DNA of 64,000 nt from Allorhizobium borbori (GCF_014196535.1 NZ_JACIDU010000011.1:120907-184906); one strand, 5' to 3'. Counted from the first letter of the stretch, positions 8,008 to 17,856 are shown. Numbers and translations are program-made. Notes: generated from the letters alone by a model not told the origin.

Positions 8008-10995
8008 TCAGAGTGTCAGCCAGCCGTCGTGCAGCGAGGTCATGGTCACATTCTTCAGCGTCAGCGAGTGCGCATTGTCGATGAAGACGATCGTATCCGC
8101 ACCCGACTGGTGAACATCCACCTGCGAAAGGCTGGAAACCAGACCATCGGCCAGATCGATATGGCCGGAACGCGCCGAGAAGCCGACGACCGTGTCGTTG
8201 CCACTTTCGTAAAGAACGGTGCCGGCGACGGAGGACTTGAACGTGAAGGTGTCGTTGTGCACGCCACCGTCCAGCGTCAGGCCCTTGACATAGGCCGTGA
8301 TATTGTAGGTGTCGGCAGCGTCGTGGATGATCTTCAGCTTCGAGTTGCCGTTCGCTGTGTAGCTGTAGAAGCGATCGGTGCCATTTGTGTCGTGCTGTTC
8401 GAGCGTCACATACCGTCCCGTCGTCGTGTCGAAGGTGTAGGTCTGCTTGAAGCCGTCATTGCCTGAGTGCTCCAGCAGGGTCAGCTTGCCATTGGCGTCG
8501 AACACCTGGTGCCGCGTCGTATAGGCCTGCCCCGTAATGCCGTAGTCGAAGGCTTCGGTGTGGCCGTCGGTGTGGACAATGTTCAGGGTCTTGGCCGCAC
8601 CGGTCGAGGTGTAGGTGGTGTACTTCTGGGTGCCGTCCGTCTCGAACTGCGTAAAGGCAACGGTCTTGCCCGTGCTGGCATCGAACTTCCAGGACTGGTG
8701 GAAACCGTTGTCGCTGTCCCGCACGAGGTTGACGATCTTCCCGGCGGCGTTGAAGGTCTGGTGCTGGGTCGAGTAGGTCTTGCCGGTGATATTGTAGTCG
8801 TAGGTGTCGTAGGACCCGTTGGCGTGGTAGAAGATCGCCGATTTCGCGCTGCCATCGGAATAATAGGTCTGGTTGACCGTCTCGCCATCCGTGGTCTTCA
8901 GATTGTGCGAGATGACGTTGCCCGTGCTGGCGTCGAACTTGAAGTTTTCGAAGAAGCCATTGCTGCCAGTGCGTTCCAGCAGGGTAATCTTGCCGCTGGC
9001 GTTGAAAACCTGATGCACCGTCGTGTAGCTCTGGCCGGTAATACCGTAGTCATAGGCTTCGGAGTGGCCATCGGCATAGATGATGTTGGTGGTCTTGGCT
9101 GCGCCGGTCGAGGTGTAGGTGTAATAGCTCTTGGTGCCATCGACGCTGACCTGGGAGAAGGTGATGGCCTTGCCCGTGCTGGCATCGAAGGTCCAGGACT
9201 GGCGGAAGCCGTGGTCGCCATCCCGCTCCAGGGCGACGATCTTGCCGGCGGCGTTGAAGCTCTGGTGCTGGGTCGTATAGGCTTGGCCCGTAATGGCGAA
9301 CTCGAAGACGTCGTAGGAACCGTCCTTGTGCTGGACGATTTCGCTGGCCTTGATGCCGTCCTTGAAGGTGTAATAGGTCTGGTCGCCCTCGGTCGAGACG
9401 GCGCTTGCCGACACCACGACGCCATTCTTGAACACTTCCGTATAGCTGGAGCCATCGGGATAGAAGGTGCTCTGGCTGGTGACCACGCCGCTGGAAAGCC
9501 CCTGTTCCACCTTCGACGTCACGGCGCCCTCGGCGGAGTAGTAGGTGAAGGTGCGCCAGGTTTCCTGCGGGTTCTCGACCACGAAGGAGTAGCCGCCGGC
9601 AACCTTGTCGAGAACGTCCTGACAATGCGTCAGGATGTAGCGCATGGTGGCTTCGGAAGAGACGTGGAGCACATGGTCGCCGGTCAGCTTCACTTCCTGC
9701 AGGCCCTGGGCGGTTGCAAGCGTGTCGATCTGCGCGACGAAATCATCGGCCGAAAGGGTCAGGACCGGATCGACGGTGATGGCCGGGGTCGAGATCGGGG
9801 CCGTCGCGCCGACTTCGATGATGAGTGGATGATCGCTAAGGGCCACCGTGATCTTGCTGGTGTTGGAGAAGACGGCAATCGGCGCCGTGCCCTTCATCGG
9901 ATCGTAGACGTAGATCTTGCCGTAAACGGCGCCGAGGTTGATCGTCACCGTGCTGCTGGCAACGGCGATGTCCTTGTTCAGCACGTCGTCCCAGATCTTC
10001 GGCTCGGCCCACAGAACCAGATCGAACACACCGCCGGCCTTGTTCAGAACCATCGAATGCGAGGCGCCGGGCATGCCGGAAAGCGTGTATTTGAGCGCGT
10101 CCTGCGTTGATACGCTGCTGTCGCTGCCGGAGGAGAGGATCGTCGTCAGGTTATGGATGGCGGTGGCCGCCTGCTTGGGTGTGCCATCGCTCGAAAACAG
10201 GCCGAAATGGCTTTCGGCATCGCTGGTATCGCTCGAATTGCCATCGAACAGTTCGTAGAGATAGGTCTTCTGCGCGCCGTTTTCCCAGGCGTCGAACAAG
10301 CCGTTCAGAATGAGCTTTGCCTGTCCTGTCTCGCTGATGCCGATGCCATCGACGGTTTTGAGTGTAGTGAAGCCGGTTTCGGTGATGATCAGCGGGTCGG
10401 TGCTGTTCACGGTCTTGGCAAGCGCGATCTGATCCTCCTGGCGCGCATCGCCGTTGCCGTAGGTCAGGAAGTAGCTGTGCACATTGGCGTAGTCGGAATA
10501 TTGCGAGAGATCGCCGAGCGCGGCATAGGCCGCGGCATTGTCATTTCCGATTGTCATGTTCAGAACCGGCAGATCGCCAAGCACGCTGCTGGCGTTGACG
10601 GCGGTATAGAACGCCTTCTGGAAGGCTGCGGCGGCTTCCATCGAGGAGCTGCCGTTATAGCTGAAGCTGAAGAGGTTCGCCTCGTTCAGGCCCTCGACCG
10701 CCAGCAGTGAGCCGGCATGGGAGGTCGCAAAGCTTTCGAGGGCGGAAATGTATTTCGCCAGGCCGGTGGCCGGCACGTCGCTGCCGACGACGACATTGAT
10801 CTTGATGCCGGCATCGGCGAGGGCCGAGAGCGTCTGGTTCTGCACACCGTAGGCGCTGAACCCGTCGCGAACGGAGGAGATGCCGAGATAGTTGAGGGAC
10901 TGAACCGTCAGGCTCGAATTGGTGTAGGCGCCGGTGCCGAAAGAGGCATGAGTGTTGACGCCGAGGGAGTCGAGAAAATTCGATGTCGTGGCCAC
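8008..10995 (-). CDS. Large glycosidase-like protein with 84-residue repeats and type-I-secretion-like C-terminus
   Basis: The N-terminal 390 residues look like a clan GH-A TIM barrel. VEGLNEANLF supplies an Asn-Glu acid/base and LIITETGFTT supplies a Glu nucleophile. A spacer leads into four tandem repeats of 84 residues (each starting near ITGQxYTTxHQxFNAxGK). The end is a beta-rich segment with ESGNDTVVGFS and GADTIVFIDNAHSLTL, resembling degenerate RTX/serralysin-type export domains. There is no N-terminal signal peptide, so type I secretion is inferred. The start is a GTG at 10995 with AGGAG upstream. No secretion genes are adjacent. The target polysaccharide is unknown. Confidence 0.7.
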   Translation of the reverse strand: MATTSNFLDSLGVNTHASFGTGAYTNSSLTVQSLNYLGISSVRDGFSAYGVQNQTLSALADAGIKINVVVGSDVPATGLAKYISALESFATSHAGSLLAVEGLNEANLFSFSYNGSSSMEAAAAFQKAFYTAVNASSVLGDLPVLNMTIGNDNAAAYAALGDLSQYSDYANVHSYFLTYGNGDARQEDQIALAKTVNSTDPLIITETGFTTLKTVDGIGISETGQAKLILNGLFDAWENGAQKTYLYELFDGNSSDTSDAESHFGLFSSDGTPKQAATAIHNLTTILSSGSDSSVSTQDALKYTLSGMPGASHSMVLNKAGGVFDLVLWAEPKIWDDVLNKDIAVASSTVTINLGAVYGKIYVYDPMKGTAPIAVFSNTSKITVALSDHPLIIEVGATAPISTPAITVDPVLTLSADDFVAQIDTLATAQGLQEVKLTGDHVLHVSSEATMRYILTHCQDVLDKVAGGYSFVVENPQETWRTFTYYSAEGAVTSKVEQGLSSGVVTSQSTFYPDGSSYTEVFKNGVVVSASAVSTEGDQTYYTFKDGIKASEIVQHKDGSYDVFEFAITGQAYTTQHQSFNAAGKIVALERDGDHGFRQSWTFDASTGKAITFSQVSVDGTKSYYTYTSTGAAKTTNIIYADGHSEAYDYGITGQSYTTVHQVFNASGKITLLERTGSNGFFENFKFDASTGNVISHNLKTTDGETVNQTYYSDGSAKSAIFYHANGSYDTYDYNITGKTYSTQHQTFNAAGKIVNLVRDSDNGFHQSWKFDASTGKTVAFTQFETDGTQKYTTYTSTGAAKTLNIVHTDGHTEAFDYGITGQAYTTRHQVFDANGKLTLLEHSGNDGFKQTYTFDTTTGRYVTLEQHDTNGTDRFYSYTANGNSKLKIIHDAADTYNITAYVKGLTLDGGVHNDTFTFKSSVAGTVLYESGNDTVVGFSARSGHIDLADGLVSSLSQVDVHQSGADTIVFIDNAHSLTLKNVTMTSLHDGWLTL
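8287..9294 (-). repeat. Four tandem 252-bp coding repeats
   Basis: The stretch encodes four successive 84-residue units. Each contains a conserved HQxFNAxGKI core, a FDASTGK segment (FDTTTGR in the last unit), an acidic DG-x-x-x-YY(T/S)Y segment and a (Y/H)ADGHxEAYDYG-like end, with the last copy most diverged. The repeat boundaries are approximate. Recurrence at DNA level is clear: the same string around the FNAAGK codons returns every 252 bases. Confidence 0.85.
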
Positions 10996-11151
10996 TGCGG
11001 TGCTCCTTTAGTTTGGAGGAGCGTGACCGCAAGGCCCTAGAAGAACCGATAAGATAATAGGCGCAATTTTAATGATCCGGGCGCTTAGGCCCAAAGGCTT
11101 GCTTATGCTGAATCGGCGGTAAAAAAACTTTGGCCCTTTCCGGGCAGAAGA

Positions 11152-11175
11152 CTGCCGGCTCCGGAGAGCCGGCAG
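11152..11175 (-). terminator. Hairpin downstream of ribBX
   Basis: CTGCCGGCT (11152-11160) pairs with AGCCGGCAG (11167-11175) around a six-base loop, ten bases beyond the ribBX stop. A T-tract is weak, so this may be only a transcript-end stabiliser. Confidence 0.5.
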
Positions 11176-11184
11176 CGTAAGGCT

Positions 11185-12285
11185 TTAACCGATATCGGTC
11201 GAGCTGATCTTGATGCCGAAACCTTCAAGACCGACATAGTGGCGCTCGCGGCTGGTCAGCAGCTTGATCGAGGAGACGCCGAGATCCTTGAGGATCTGCG
11301 CGCCGAGCCCGATTTCAAGCCACTCGTGCTCGCGGGTCTTGGCCTGTTCGTGATCTTCTGCGGCGCTGCGCACCTTGCGCGAACGTTCGCTCTGGCCAAC
11401 GCCCACCGAGCCTTCGCGCAGATAGACAATGATGCCGCGACCGAGTTCGGAAATCTTCTTCATGTAATGCGCCACCGGCTGGCGCATGCCGAACACGTCG
11501 TCGGCCACGTTTTCGGGGTGCAGGCGCACCGGAATGTCCTCGCCGTCGCGAATGTCACCGAAGATCACGGCCATGTGCTGCATCGGGTCCCAGGGCAGGG
11601 AATAGGTGTGCGCCTTGGCCGGACCGAAGGGCGTTTCGATGGTGAAGCTGGATTCCAGCTCCACCAGCGTTTCCTTGCGCTGGCGATAGGCGATGAGATC
11701 GGCGACGGAAACCTGCTTCAGGCCGTGCTTTTCCGCGAATGCCGTCACCTGCGGGCCGCGCGTCACGGTACCGTCGTCGTTGACGAGTTCGCAGATCACG
11801 CCGATGGGCGGCAGGCCGGCCAGTTTGCAGAGGTCGACCGCGGCTTCGGTGTGGCCGGAACGCATGAGAACGCCGCCTTCGCGGGCCACCAGCGGGAAGA
11901 TGTGGCCGGGGCGGGTGAAATCGGCCGGGCCGACATTCGGGTTGGCGAGGTTGCGCACCGTCAGCGTGCGGTCATCGGCGGAAATGCCGGTGGTCGTGCC
12001 GTGCTTGAAATCGACGGTCACGGTGAAGGCCGTGGTGTGGGCGCTGTCGTTCTCGGCCACCATGGCGTTGAGGTTGAGGCGCTTGGCTTCTTCCTTCGGC
12101 ATGGGCGCGCAGACGATGCCGGAGGTGTGGCGCACGATGAAGGCCATCTTTTCAGCGGTGCAATGCACGGCGGCGACGATGAGGTCGCCTTCGTTCTCGC
12201 GGTCGTCGTCGTCGGTCACAACGACGATTTCGCCAGCCTCGAAGGCGCGGATGGCGTCCACGACGCGCTTCTGGTCAAAGCTCAT
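11185..12285 (-). CDS. ribBX: 3,4-dihydroxy-2-butanone 4-phosphate synthase with degenerate GTP cyclohydrolase II-like domain
   Basis: Residues 1-200 are a complete RibB domain (VTDDDDRENEGDLIVAA, RHTSGIVCAP, RSGHTEAAVDLCKLAG), making the four-carbon precursor of riboflavin from ribulose 5-phosphate. Residues 205-366 align with GTP cyclohydrolase II but lack the zinc cysteines: the usual region reads HPENVADDVFGMRQPVAHYM. The second activity is therefore probably lost. This architecture is known in rhizobia as RibBX, an accessory RibB. It lies 15 bases downstream of aroC in one operon. Confidence 0.88.
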   Translation of the reverse strand: MSFDQKRVVDAIRAFEAGEIVVVTDDDDRENEGDLIVAAVHCTAEKMAFIVRHTSGIVCAPMPKEEAKRLNLNAMVAENDSAHTTAFTVTVDFKHGTTTGISADDRTLTVRNLANPNVGPADFTRPGHIFPLVAREGGVLMRSGHTEAAVDLCKLAGLPPIGVICELVNDDGTVTRGPQVTAFAEKHGLKQVSVADLIAYRQRKETLVELESSFTIETPFGPAKAHTYSLPWDPMQHMAVIFGDIRDGEDIPVRLHPENVADDVFGMRQPVAHYMKKISELGRGIIVYLREGSVGVGQSERSRKVRSAAEDHEQAKTREHEWLEIGLGAQILKDLGVSSIKLLTSRERHYVGLEGFGIKISSTDIG

Positions 12286-12300
12286 TTCGGGTGTCCTTGC

Positions 12301-13398
12301 TTATTTCAGACGGCCGGTCTGGCCGCGGTCTCTCAGATAATGGTCGGCGATGGCGCAGGCGAGCATCGCCTCGCCCACGGGAACAGCACGGATGCCGACG
12401 CAGGGGTCGTGGCGGCCCTTGGTGCGGACATCGACATTGTGTCCGCTCGCGTCGATGGACTGGCGGGGCGTCAGGATCGAGGAGGTTGGCTTGACGGCGA
12501 AGCGGGCGATGACCGGCTGGCCGGTGGAAATACCGCCGAGAATGCCGCCGGCATGGTTCGAAAGAAACAGCGGAGCGCCGTCATTGCCCATGCGCATTTC
12601 GTCGGCATTTTCCTCGCCGGTGATTTCGGCGGCCTCGAAACCGTTGCCGATTTCAACGCCCTTGACGGCGTTGATCGACATCAGCAGCGAAGCGATGTCC
12701 TGGTCGAGCTTGCCGTAAAGCGGTGCGCCGAGACCGGCGGGAACACCTTCGGCCACCACTTCCACGACGGCGCCGACGGACGAGCCGGCCTTGCGGATCT
12801 CGTCCAGATAGGCTTCCCACACCGGCACGGTCTCCGCATCCGGGCAGAAGAACGGGTTCTGGTCCACCTGGTCCCAGTCGAAACGGCTGCGGTTAATCTT
12901 GTGCTTGCCGATCTGCACCAGCGCGCCACGGATCTTCACGCCGGGAATGACAAGGCGGGCAACGGCGCCAGCGGCGACACGCGCCGCCGTTTCGCGGGCC
13001 GAAGAGCGACCGCCGCCGCGATAGTCTCGGATGCCGTACTTGGCGTCATAGGTGAAATCGGCGTGGCCGGGGCGATATTGCTGGGCAATCTCGCCGTAAT
13101 CCTTCGAGCGCTGGTCGGTGTTCTCGATCATCAGGGAGATCGGCGTGCCGGTCGTCGTATAGGTTTCGCCATCGCCGGAGGGGAAGACCCCCGAGAGAAC
13201 CTTTACCTCATCGGCCTCGCGGCGCTGCGTCACGAAGCGCGACTGGCCGGGCTTGCGCTTGTCGAGAAAGGACTGGATGTCGGCCAGCGTAAAGGTCAGG
13301 CCGGGCGGGCAGCCATCGACGACACAGCCAAGGGCCGGGCCGTGGCTTTCGCCCCAGGTGGTAACGCGGAAAAGGTGACCGAACGTGTTATGCGACAT
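12301..13398 (-). CDS. aroC: Chorismate synthase
   Basis: The 365-residue protein has family signatures [18 protein letters not shown] near the N-terminus, a central [16 protein letters not shown] and a C-terminal R-x-D-x-C region ([17 protein letters not shown]). It converts 5-enolpyruvylshikimate 3-phosphate to chorismate using reduced flavin. I chose the ATG at 13398 ([19 protein letters not shown]), since the extension upstream is not conserved-looking. It is co-transcribed with ribBX, pairing a flavin-dependent enzyme with a riboflavin gene. Confidence 0.96.
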   Translation of the reverse strand: MSHNTFGHLFRVTTWGESHGPALGCVVDGCPPGLTFTLADIQSFLDKRKPGQSRFVTQRREADEVKVLSGVFPSGDGETYTTTGTPISLMIENTDQRSKDYGEIAQQYRPGHADFTYDAKYGIRDYRGGGRSSARETAARVAAGAVARLVIPGVKIRGALVQIGKHKINRSRFDWDQVDQNPFFCPDAETVPVWEAYLDEIRKAGSSVGAVVEVVAEGVPAGLGAPLYGKLDQDIASLLMSINAVKGVEIGNGFEAAEITGEENADEMRMGNDGAPLFLSNHAGGILGGISTGQPVIARFAVKPTSSILTPRQSIDASGHNVDVRTKGRHDPCVGIRAVPVGEAMLACAIADHYLRDRGQTGRLK

Positions 13399-13524
13399 GG
13401 GAGCTTGCGTGCTTCTTCCGGATGCAATGGACGGGCACACTCATAGTGGAAAACGCCACCCAAGCAAAAGGCTTTCTTTCCCTCAAAAGGTGACGCAGCA
13501 GGCGTTTTTTTGAGAACAATCGCC

Positions 13525-16500
13525 TTAAACGGCGAATTTCCATCCGGTATCGATGGTGCGCTGGCTGAAAGCGTCGAAGGAAAGCGGGCGGGCGAAGGCG
13601 TAACCCTGCAGCATGTCGCAGCCGAGTTCCGCCAGCATCCGCGCGTGGTCGAGCGTTTCCACACCCTCGGCCACGGTCTCGACGCCCAGAGAGCGGGCAA
13701 GATCGATGATCGAGCGCACCAGAGCCCGCTCGCGGGTCGATTCCAGAATGGGCATGACGAGCTGACGGTCGATCTTCAGCCGCTTGGGCTTCAGCTTCAG
13801 CAGGCTGACGATGGAGGTATGACCGGTACCGAAATCGTCGATTTCGATGTCGATGCCGAGCGCCTTGATCTGTTCGAGATTGATGTCGGTGATCGCTTCA
13901 CGGTCATCAAGGAAGATCGATTCCACCAGTTCGAAGCACAGTTCGCCCGGCGTGATGGACAGGCCCTTGAGCGAGGCGATCAGCGCCTCGTCATGCAGGC
14001 GGCGCGAGGAAACGTTGACCGAAACCTTGGGCACGTTGATGCCCATGGCGGCCCAGCGCATGCGGTCCTTGAGCGCGGTCTGCATCACGAGCTGGTCGAG
14101 GGTTGCAACCACGTTCAGTTCCTCGGCGATGCCGAGGAAGCGGTCCGGTGTGATGAGGCCGTGGGTGGGATGCTGCCAGCGCACCAGCGCCTCGACCCCG
14201 GTCAGTTGCATGGTGCGGGCGCAAAATTGCGGCTGATACCAGGCGGTGAATTCATCCCGCTCGATGCCGGCGAGAATTTCGTCCGCCGTGCGCTTGCTGT
14301 TGACGATTTCGGCCTGGAGGTTCTGGGTAAAGAACTCGAAACGGTTGCGACCCATGCGCTTGGCGCGATAAAGCGCGATATCGGCGTTGATCAGCACCTT
14401 GCGGGCATCGACGGACATGCCCGACGCCATGGCGATGCCGATGGAAACGCCGCAGCGGCAGGAGAAGCCTTCGAAATCCACCGGCTGGCTGATTTCCTGA
14501 ACGATGCGGGTGCACAGTTCCTTGAGCGCATTGCGCGATTCCATGCCGGGCAAGAGGATGACGAACTCGTCGCCGCCGATGCGGGCCACGATGTCATGGG
14601 TGGCGCTGCTGTCGCCGCTGCGCACATTGGCGCGCAGAACCCCGGCAATGTGGGCGAGCATCGCGTCGCCGGCAGCGTGGCCGAGCGTGTCGTTGATCTG
14701 CTTGAAGCGGTCGAGATCGAGGTGGAGAATGGAGAAGGTGACGCGCCTGCCCTGACTTTCCTGCGAAAGACGCTCCAGTTCCACATCCAGCTTGCGGCGG
14801 TTGCCCAGCCCGGTCAACGGATCGTGCAGGGCGTTGTGCTCGATGCGGCTCTTGGTCAGTTCCAGCTCGACGTTCTTGGCTTCGGCTTCATCCTTGGCCG
14901 CCTTGAGTTCGGCGGTGATGATCTGGTCTTCGGTCACATCGAAGGCAATGCCGACGATGCGGCGAACGCCCTGCTGGTTGATGTAGGACTGTCCGACGGA
15001 ACGGATGTAGCGCAGCGTGCCGTCCGGCTGGTACACGCGCACGAGGAGCGGCGGCCGTTGCTGGCCATCGCGGAAGATGCGGGTGCCGGCGAGCGCGTTT
15101 GCCCGGTCCCGCGGATCGATCAGGGCGAACCAGTCTTCATAGGCGATGCGGCGTGGCTCGGGCGGCAGGCCGTAAAGCTGCGACATGCGGGCATCCCACA
15201 GATCGACATTTTCAGCCAGATCCGTTTCCCAGATGCCGCAATGGTAGGATTCGAGCGCCAGATCGAGCTTGCGTGACAAGTCCTCGAGTTCCTGCTCGCG
15301 GCTGGAAAGCTCCTGCAGCGCCAGCTCGAGTTCGGCATTCTTGATGTCGCTGCTTTCCTTGGCCTCGCGCAGCGTCAGCGTCATCATTTCGTCGGAGGTC
15401 ACATCCCAGACGATACCGGTCGTGCGGGTCGAGACATCCGTGCTTTCGTAGCGGGCGCCGACCGAACGCAGGTAGCGGATGGAGCCATCGTCAAGCCTGA
15501 TGCGATAGGTGACCTTGTAGGTGCAACCGGTCAGCTTGTAATCGCGAAAATGGGCGGCGACCATGTCACGGTCTTCCGGCACGACGCGGACCAGCCAGGT
15601 GTCGAGCGGGCTCACCACCTCCTGAGGCAACTCGTCCTGCAGCATGGCTGCGCGCTCGTCCCAGTAGATGTCGTCGGAACCGTCCTGCATCTCCCAGATG
15701 CCGATATTGGAGGATTCCATGGCAAGGTTGAAACGCTGCGACAGTTCCAGCAGCTTGGCCTCGCGGCCTTCAAGCGCCATGATGTTGCGATTGCGCTCGG
15801 CAATCAGCATGCTCGCGCCGAAGATCGGCACCACGATGGCGATGCCGGCCAATAGAAGGGCAAAGCGGAAGGCGGCCTTTTTGGCCCAGGGAATGTCCCA
15901 GCCGGCCTCCGGCATCACTAGCACTTCCAGCGCCCCGCCATCGAATGGAATGCGGCGGCTCACCGGGGTGGCATCCGCCATCGAGGGATCGCCGAACACA
16001 TAGGACGGGGTAACGCCGTTGCCACGCCCGGAGACATCGCGGATCGCCACCCGCATTTCCGGAAGCTCATGGAAGATTTCCGGGGACATGACGGTGAAGC
16101 CGGCGGCGTTGAAGAAGTCCTTCTTCTGGATGGCGATCTCGACAAAGCCCCAAATACGCTTCGTCGCGTCAGTCACATTCCTTGTCACCGGAGTGATGAA
16201 CACGAGCTTGCCGTCCTCCGTCGCCATCAGCGCAGGCCGCCCCTTTGCAAGATAGGTCTCGACGTGATGGACGCGCTTCTGGTCATACGGATAACGGGAG
16301 GCGAGCGTCTGGCCGATTTCGTTGTTGGCATCGGTCACGGGCAGAATCCGCGCGAGACTGCGGCCCTTCGTGATGGCGATGTGGTCGAAATGGCGGTTTC
16401 CGGACAGGACGAACTGGGCCTGATCATCGAACAGCGCCATGGCGCTCTCCGCGTTTACGGCGAAATCACGAGCCAGGTTTGCGGCGGTGTTCTGGTCGGC

Positions 16501-16713
16501 CTTGATCTGGCCGGCAAGGCGCTGCTGCAGGAAGAAGGCGGTGCGGTCGGCATTCTCGCGCAGGTTGGCGCGATAGGTTTCGCTGTTTTGCCGATCGAGC
16601 GCGACACTGATGGCCAGAATAGCGAAAGCGACCAGCGCTGCGCCTGCAAGCGCGACACCGGTTCTCTGCCAGTAGTTGCGGATACGCCGCCCCTGAAGTT
16701 GCCAATGCCCCAC
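13525..16713 (-). CDS. Membrane sensor with two PAS domains, GGDEF and EAL (c-di-GMP turnover)
   Basis: The 1062-residue protein has a membrane segment near 17-39, a CHASE-like periplasmic sensor region to about 275 and a second membrane segment near 281-305. Two PAS/PAC units follow (each ending in R-x-V/I-G-I-x-x-DVT-like sequence), then a GGDEF domain with intact RIGGDEFVIL and an EAL domain with GVEALVRWQHP, FELVES and IDDFGTGHTS. Both catalytic signatures look intact, so it could make or degrade cyclic di-GMP. The input signal is unknown. It is monocistronic by context. Confidence 0.9.
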   Translation of the reverse strand: MGHWQLQGRRIRNYWQRTGVALAGAALVAFAILAISVALDRQNSETYRANLRENADRTAFFLQQRLAGQIKADQNTAANLARDFAVNAESAMALFDDQAQFVLSGNRHFDHIAITKGRSLARILPVTDANNEIGQTLASRYPYDQKRVHHVETYLAKGRPALMATEDGKLVFITPVTRNVTDATKRIWGFVEIAIQKKDFFNAAGFTVMSPEIFHELPEMRVAIRDVSGRGNGVTPSYVFGDPSMADATPVSRRIPFDGGALEVLVMPEAGWDIPWAKKAAFRFALLLAGIAIVVPIFGASMLIAERNRNIMALEGREAKLLELSQRFNLAMESSNIGIWEMQDGSDDIYWDERAAMLQDELPQEVVSPLDTWLVRVVPEDRDMVAAHFRDYKLTGCTYKVTYRIRLDDGSIRYLRSVGARYESTDVSTRTTGIVWDVTSDEMMTLTLREAKESSDIKNAELELALQELSSREQELEDLSRKLDLALESYHCGIWETDLAENVDLWDARMSQLYGLPPEPRRIAYEDWFALIDPRDRANALAGTRIFRDGQQRPPLLVRVYQPDGTLRYIRSVGQSYINQQGVRRIVGIAFDVTEDQIITAELKAAKDEAEAKNVELELTKSRIEHNALHDPLTGLGNRRKLDVELERLSQESQGRRVTFSILHLDLDRFKQINDTLGHAAGDAMLAHIAGVLRANVRSGDSSATHDIVARIGGDEFVILLPGMESRNALKELCTRIVQEISQPVDFEGFSCRCGVSIGIAMASGMSVDARKVLINADIALYRAKRMGRNRFEFFTQNLQAEIVNSKRTADEILAGIERDEFTAWYQPQFCARTMQLTGVEALVRWQHPTHGLITPDRFLGIAEELNVVATLDQLVMQTALKDRMRWAAMGINVPKVSVNVSSRRLHDEALIASLKGLSITPGELCFELVESIFLDDREAITDINLEQIKALGIDIEIDDFGTGHTSIVSLLKLKPKRLKIDRQLVMPILESTRERALVRSIIDLARSLGVETVAEGVETLDHARMLAELGCDMLQGYAFARPLSFDAFSQRTIDTGWKFAV

Positions 16714-16920
16714 ACGGACCTCTTTGCCATTATTCGGAAAGACAATAGGAACCGCAAGTTAACATAGCCTTGCCCCAACAACCCGAAATCCCGGGAGAAA
16801 ACTGGGTTCATTGGTTGCAAAGAGAAGCATCTCCCTTGAAAGACGCCCGAATCCGGTCCATCAATCGTTGCTGTAATGTCATCGTACCGGCTGCAAATCG
16901 CCACATTCAGGAGGGTATCC

Positions 16921-17220
16921 TTGTTCCACCGCTCAAGTCTGGACCGGAAGGGAGCCCTCTCCGTGCACATCGTTTTCGCCTTCATTCTCGCACTCACCAT
17001 CTTCCTGCCGGTGGCGTCCTTTGCGCAGAGCGCGGATGTCGAGGCGAAGATCAGCAAGATCGACACCGACAAGCTGACGATCATGCTGGATGACGGAAAG
17101 AGCTATCAGGTTCCCGAGGAATTCAACTTCGAAGGCCTGAAGGCAGGGCAAAAGGTCATCGTCTTCTACACGGTGGTCGATGGCCGCCGCGTTGTCGATG
17201 ATCTGCAGATTTCCGAATAA
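16921..17220 (+). CDS. DUF1344 small exported protein, TTG start
   Basis: The 99-residue protein has a basic n-region, a hydrophobic core (IVFAFILALTIFLPVASFAQ) and a likely cleavage after FAQ. A compact beta-rich domain follows (ADVEAKISKIDTDKLTIMLDDG, GLKAGQKVIVFYTV), as in the DUF1344 family. I chose the TTG at 16921 because a strong AGGAGGG lies five bases upstream. A GTG at 16963 with GGGAG is the alternative, giving a shorter signal peptide. Its stop abuts the stop of the convergent phosphatase gene with no gap. Function unknown. Confidence 0.75.
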   Translation: MFHRSSLDRKGALSVHIVFAFILALTIFLPVASFAQSADVEAKISKIDTDKLTIMLDDGKSYQVPEEFNFEGLKAGQKVIVFYTVVDGRRVVDDLQISE

Positions 17221-17811
17221 TCAGACCCAGCCGATCCGGCCCTGTGTCGGATCGAGCGAAAGAATGCGGTCCTGCGGCGTCTCGGTCATGGCCGATTCTT
17301 CCGTGCCCCGGCCGGCAACGATGCGGAACAGGCTGCGGATGACGCCGCCATGGCAGACGCACACCGTAGGGCGTGTGACGGATGAAAGCCAGGAGGCCAC
17401 CCGCCAGGACAGGATTTCATAGCTTTCCGCCTCGGCACCCGGAGGAATGAAATCCCACTTCGAACGCTCGCGCTCGGCAACCCGTTCCGGAAAGCGGCGG
17501 GCCAGTTCCTCCAGCGTATAACCTTCCCAATCACCAAAGCAGACTTCGAGAAGCCGTTCGTCGGTCGTGTAACCGCGTGGATCGAGACCCATCGCGCCGC
17601 GCACGCGCTGCATGGTTTCACGGGTGCGGGAAAGGGGGCTCGCCACATAATCGAAGGCGGTGGCGGAAGAGCCGAGCAGCGCTTTCAGCGCCACGCCATT
17701 GCCATTTGCCTGGGCGCGGCCGAGGCTGTTCAATGGAATATCGCGCTGGCCCTGCATGCGGCCATCGGCGTTCCAGTCGGTCTGACCGTGACGGATCACG
17801 TAGATTTGCAT
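17221..17811 (-). CDS. Histidine phosphatase family protein (phosphoglycerate mutase-like)
   Basis: The 196-residue protein begins with the catalytic RHG motif YVIRHGQTDWNADGRMQGQRD. It also has SPLSRTRETM, ERLLEVCFGDWEGYTLEEL and the second catalytic His in CVCHGGVIRSLF. It should be a cytoplasmic phosphatase acting through a phosphohistidine. The substrate is not evident; cofactor-independent mutase activity is less likely at this size. The ATG at 17811 gives the canonical N-terminus. It lies 86 bases downstream of fabI, beyond a strong terminator. Confidence 0.88.
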   Translation of the reverse strand: MQIYVIRHGQTDWNADGRMQGQRDIPLNSLGRAQANGNGVALKALLGSSATAFDYVASPLSRTRETMQRVRGAMGLDPRGYTTDERLLEVCFGDWEGYTLEELARRFPERVAERERSKWDFIPPGAEAESYEILSWRVASWLSSVTRPTVCVCHGGVIRSLFRIVAGRGTEESAMTETPQDRILSLDPTQGRIGWV

Positions 17812-17856
17812 GTCCGCCTCCAGGATACGTCGAAATTGCGTGGCGCGAAAAAGGGA

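Noticed and set aside
8287..9294. Tandem repeats as a CRISPR array
   Set aside because: The 252-bp units are coding, in frame and without short spacers.
11239..13446. A 735-codon open frame on the plus strand
   Set aside because: It is antisense to ribBX and aroC, which are well conserved; it arises from high GC codon bias.
13510..15276. A 588-codon open frame on the plus strand
   Set aside because: Antisense shadow of the PAS-GGDEF-EAL gene, with no domain signature.
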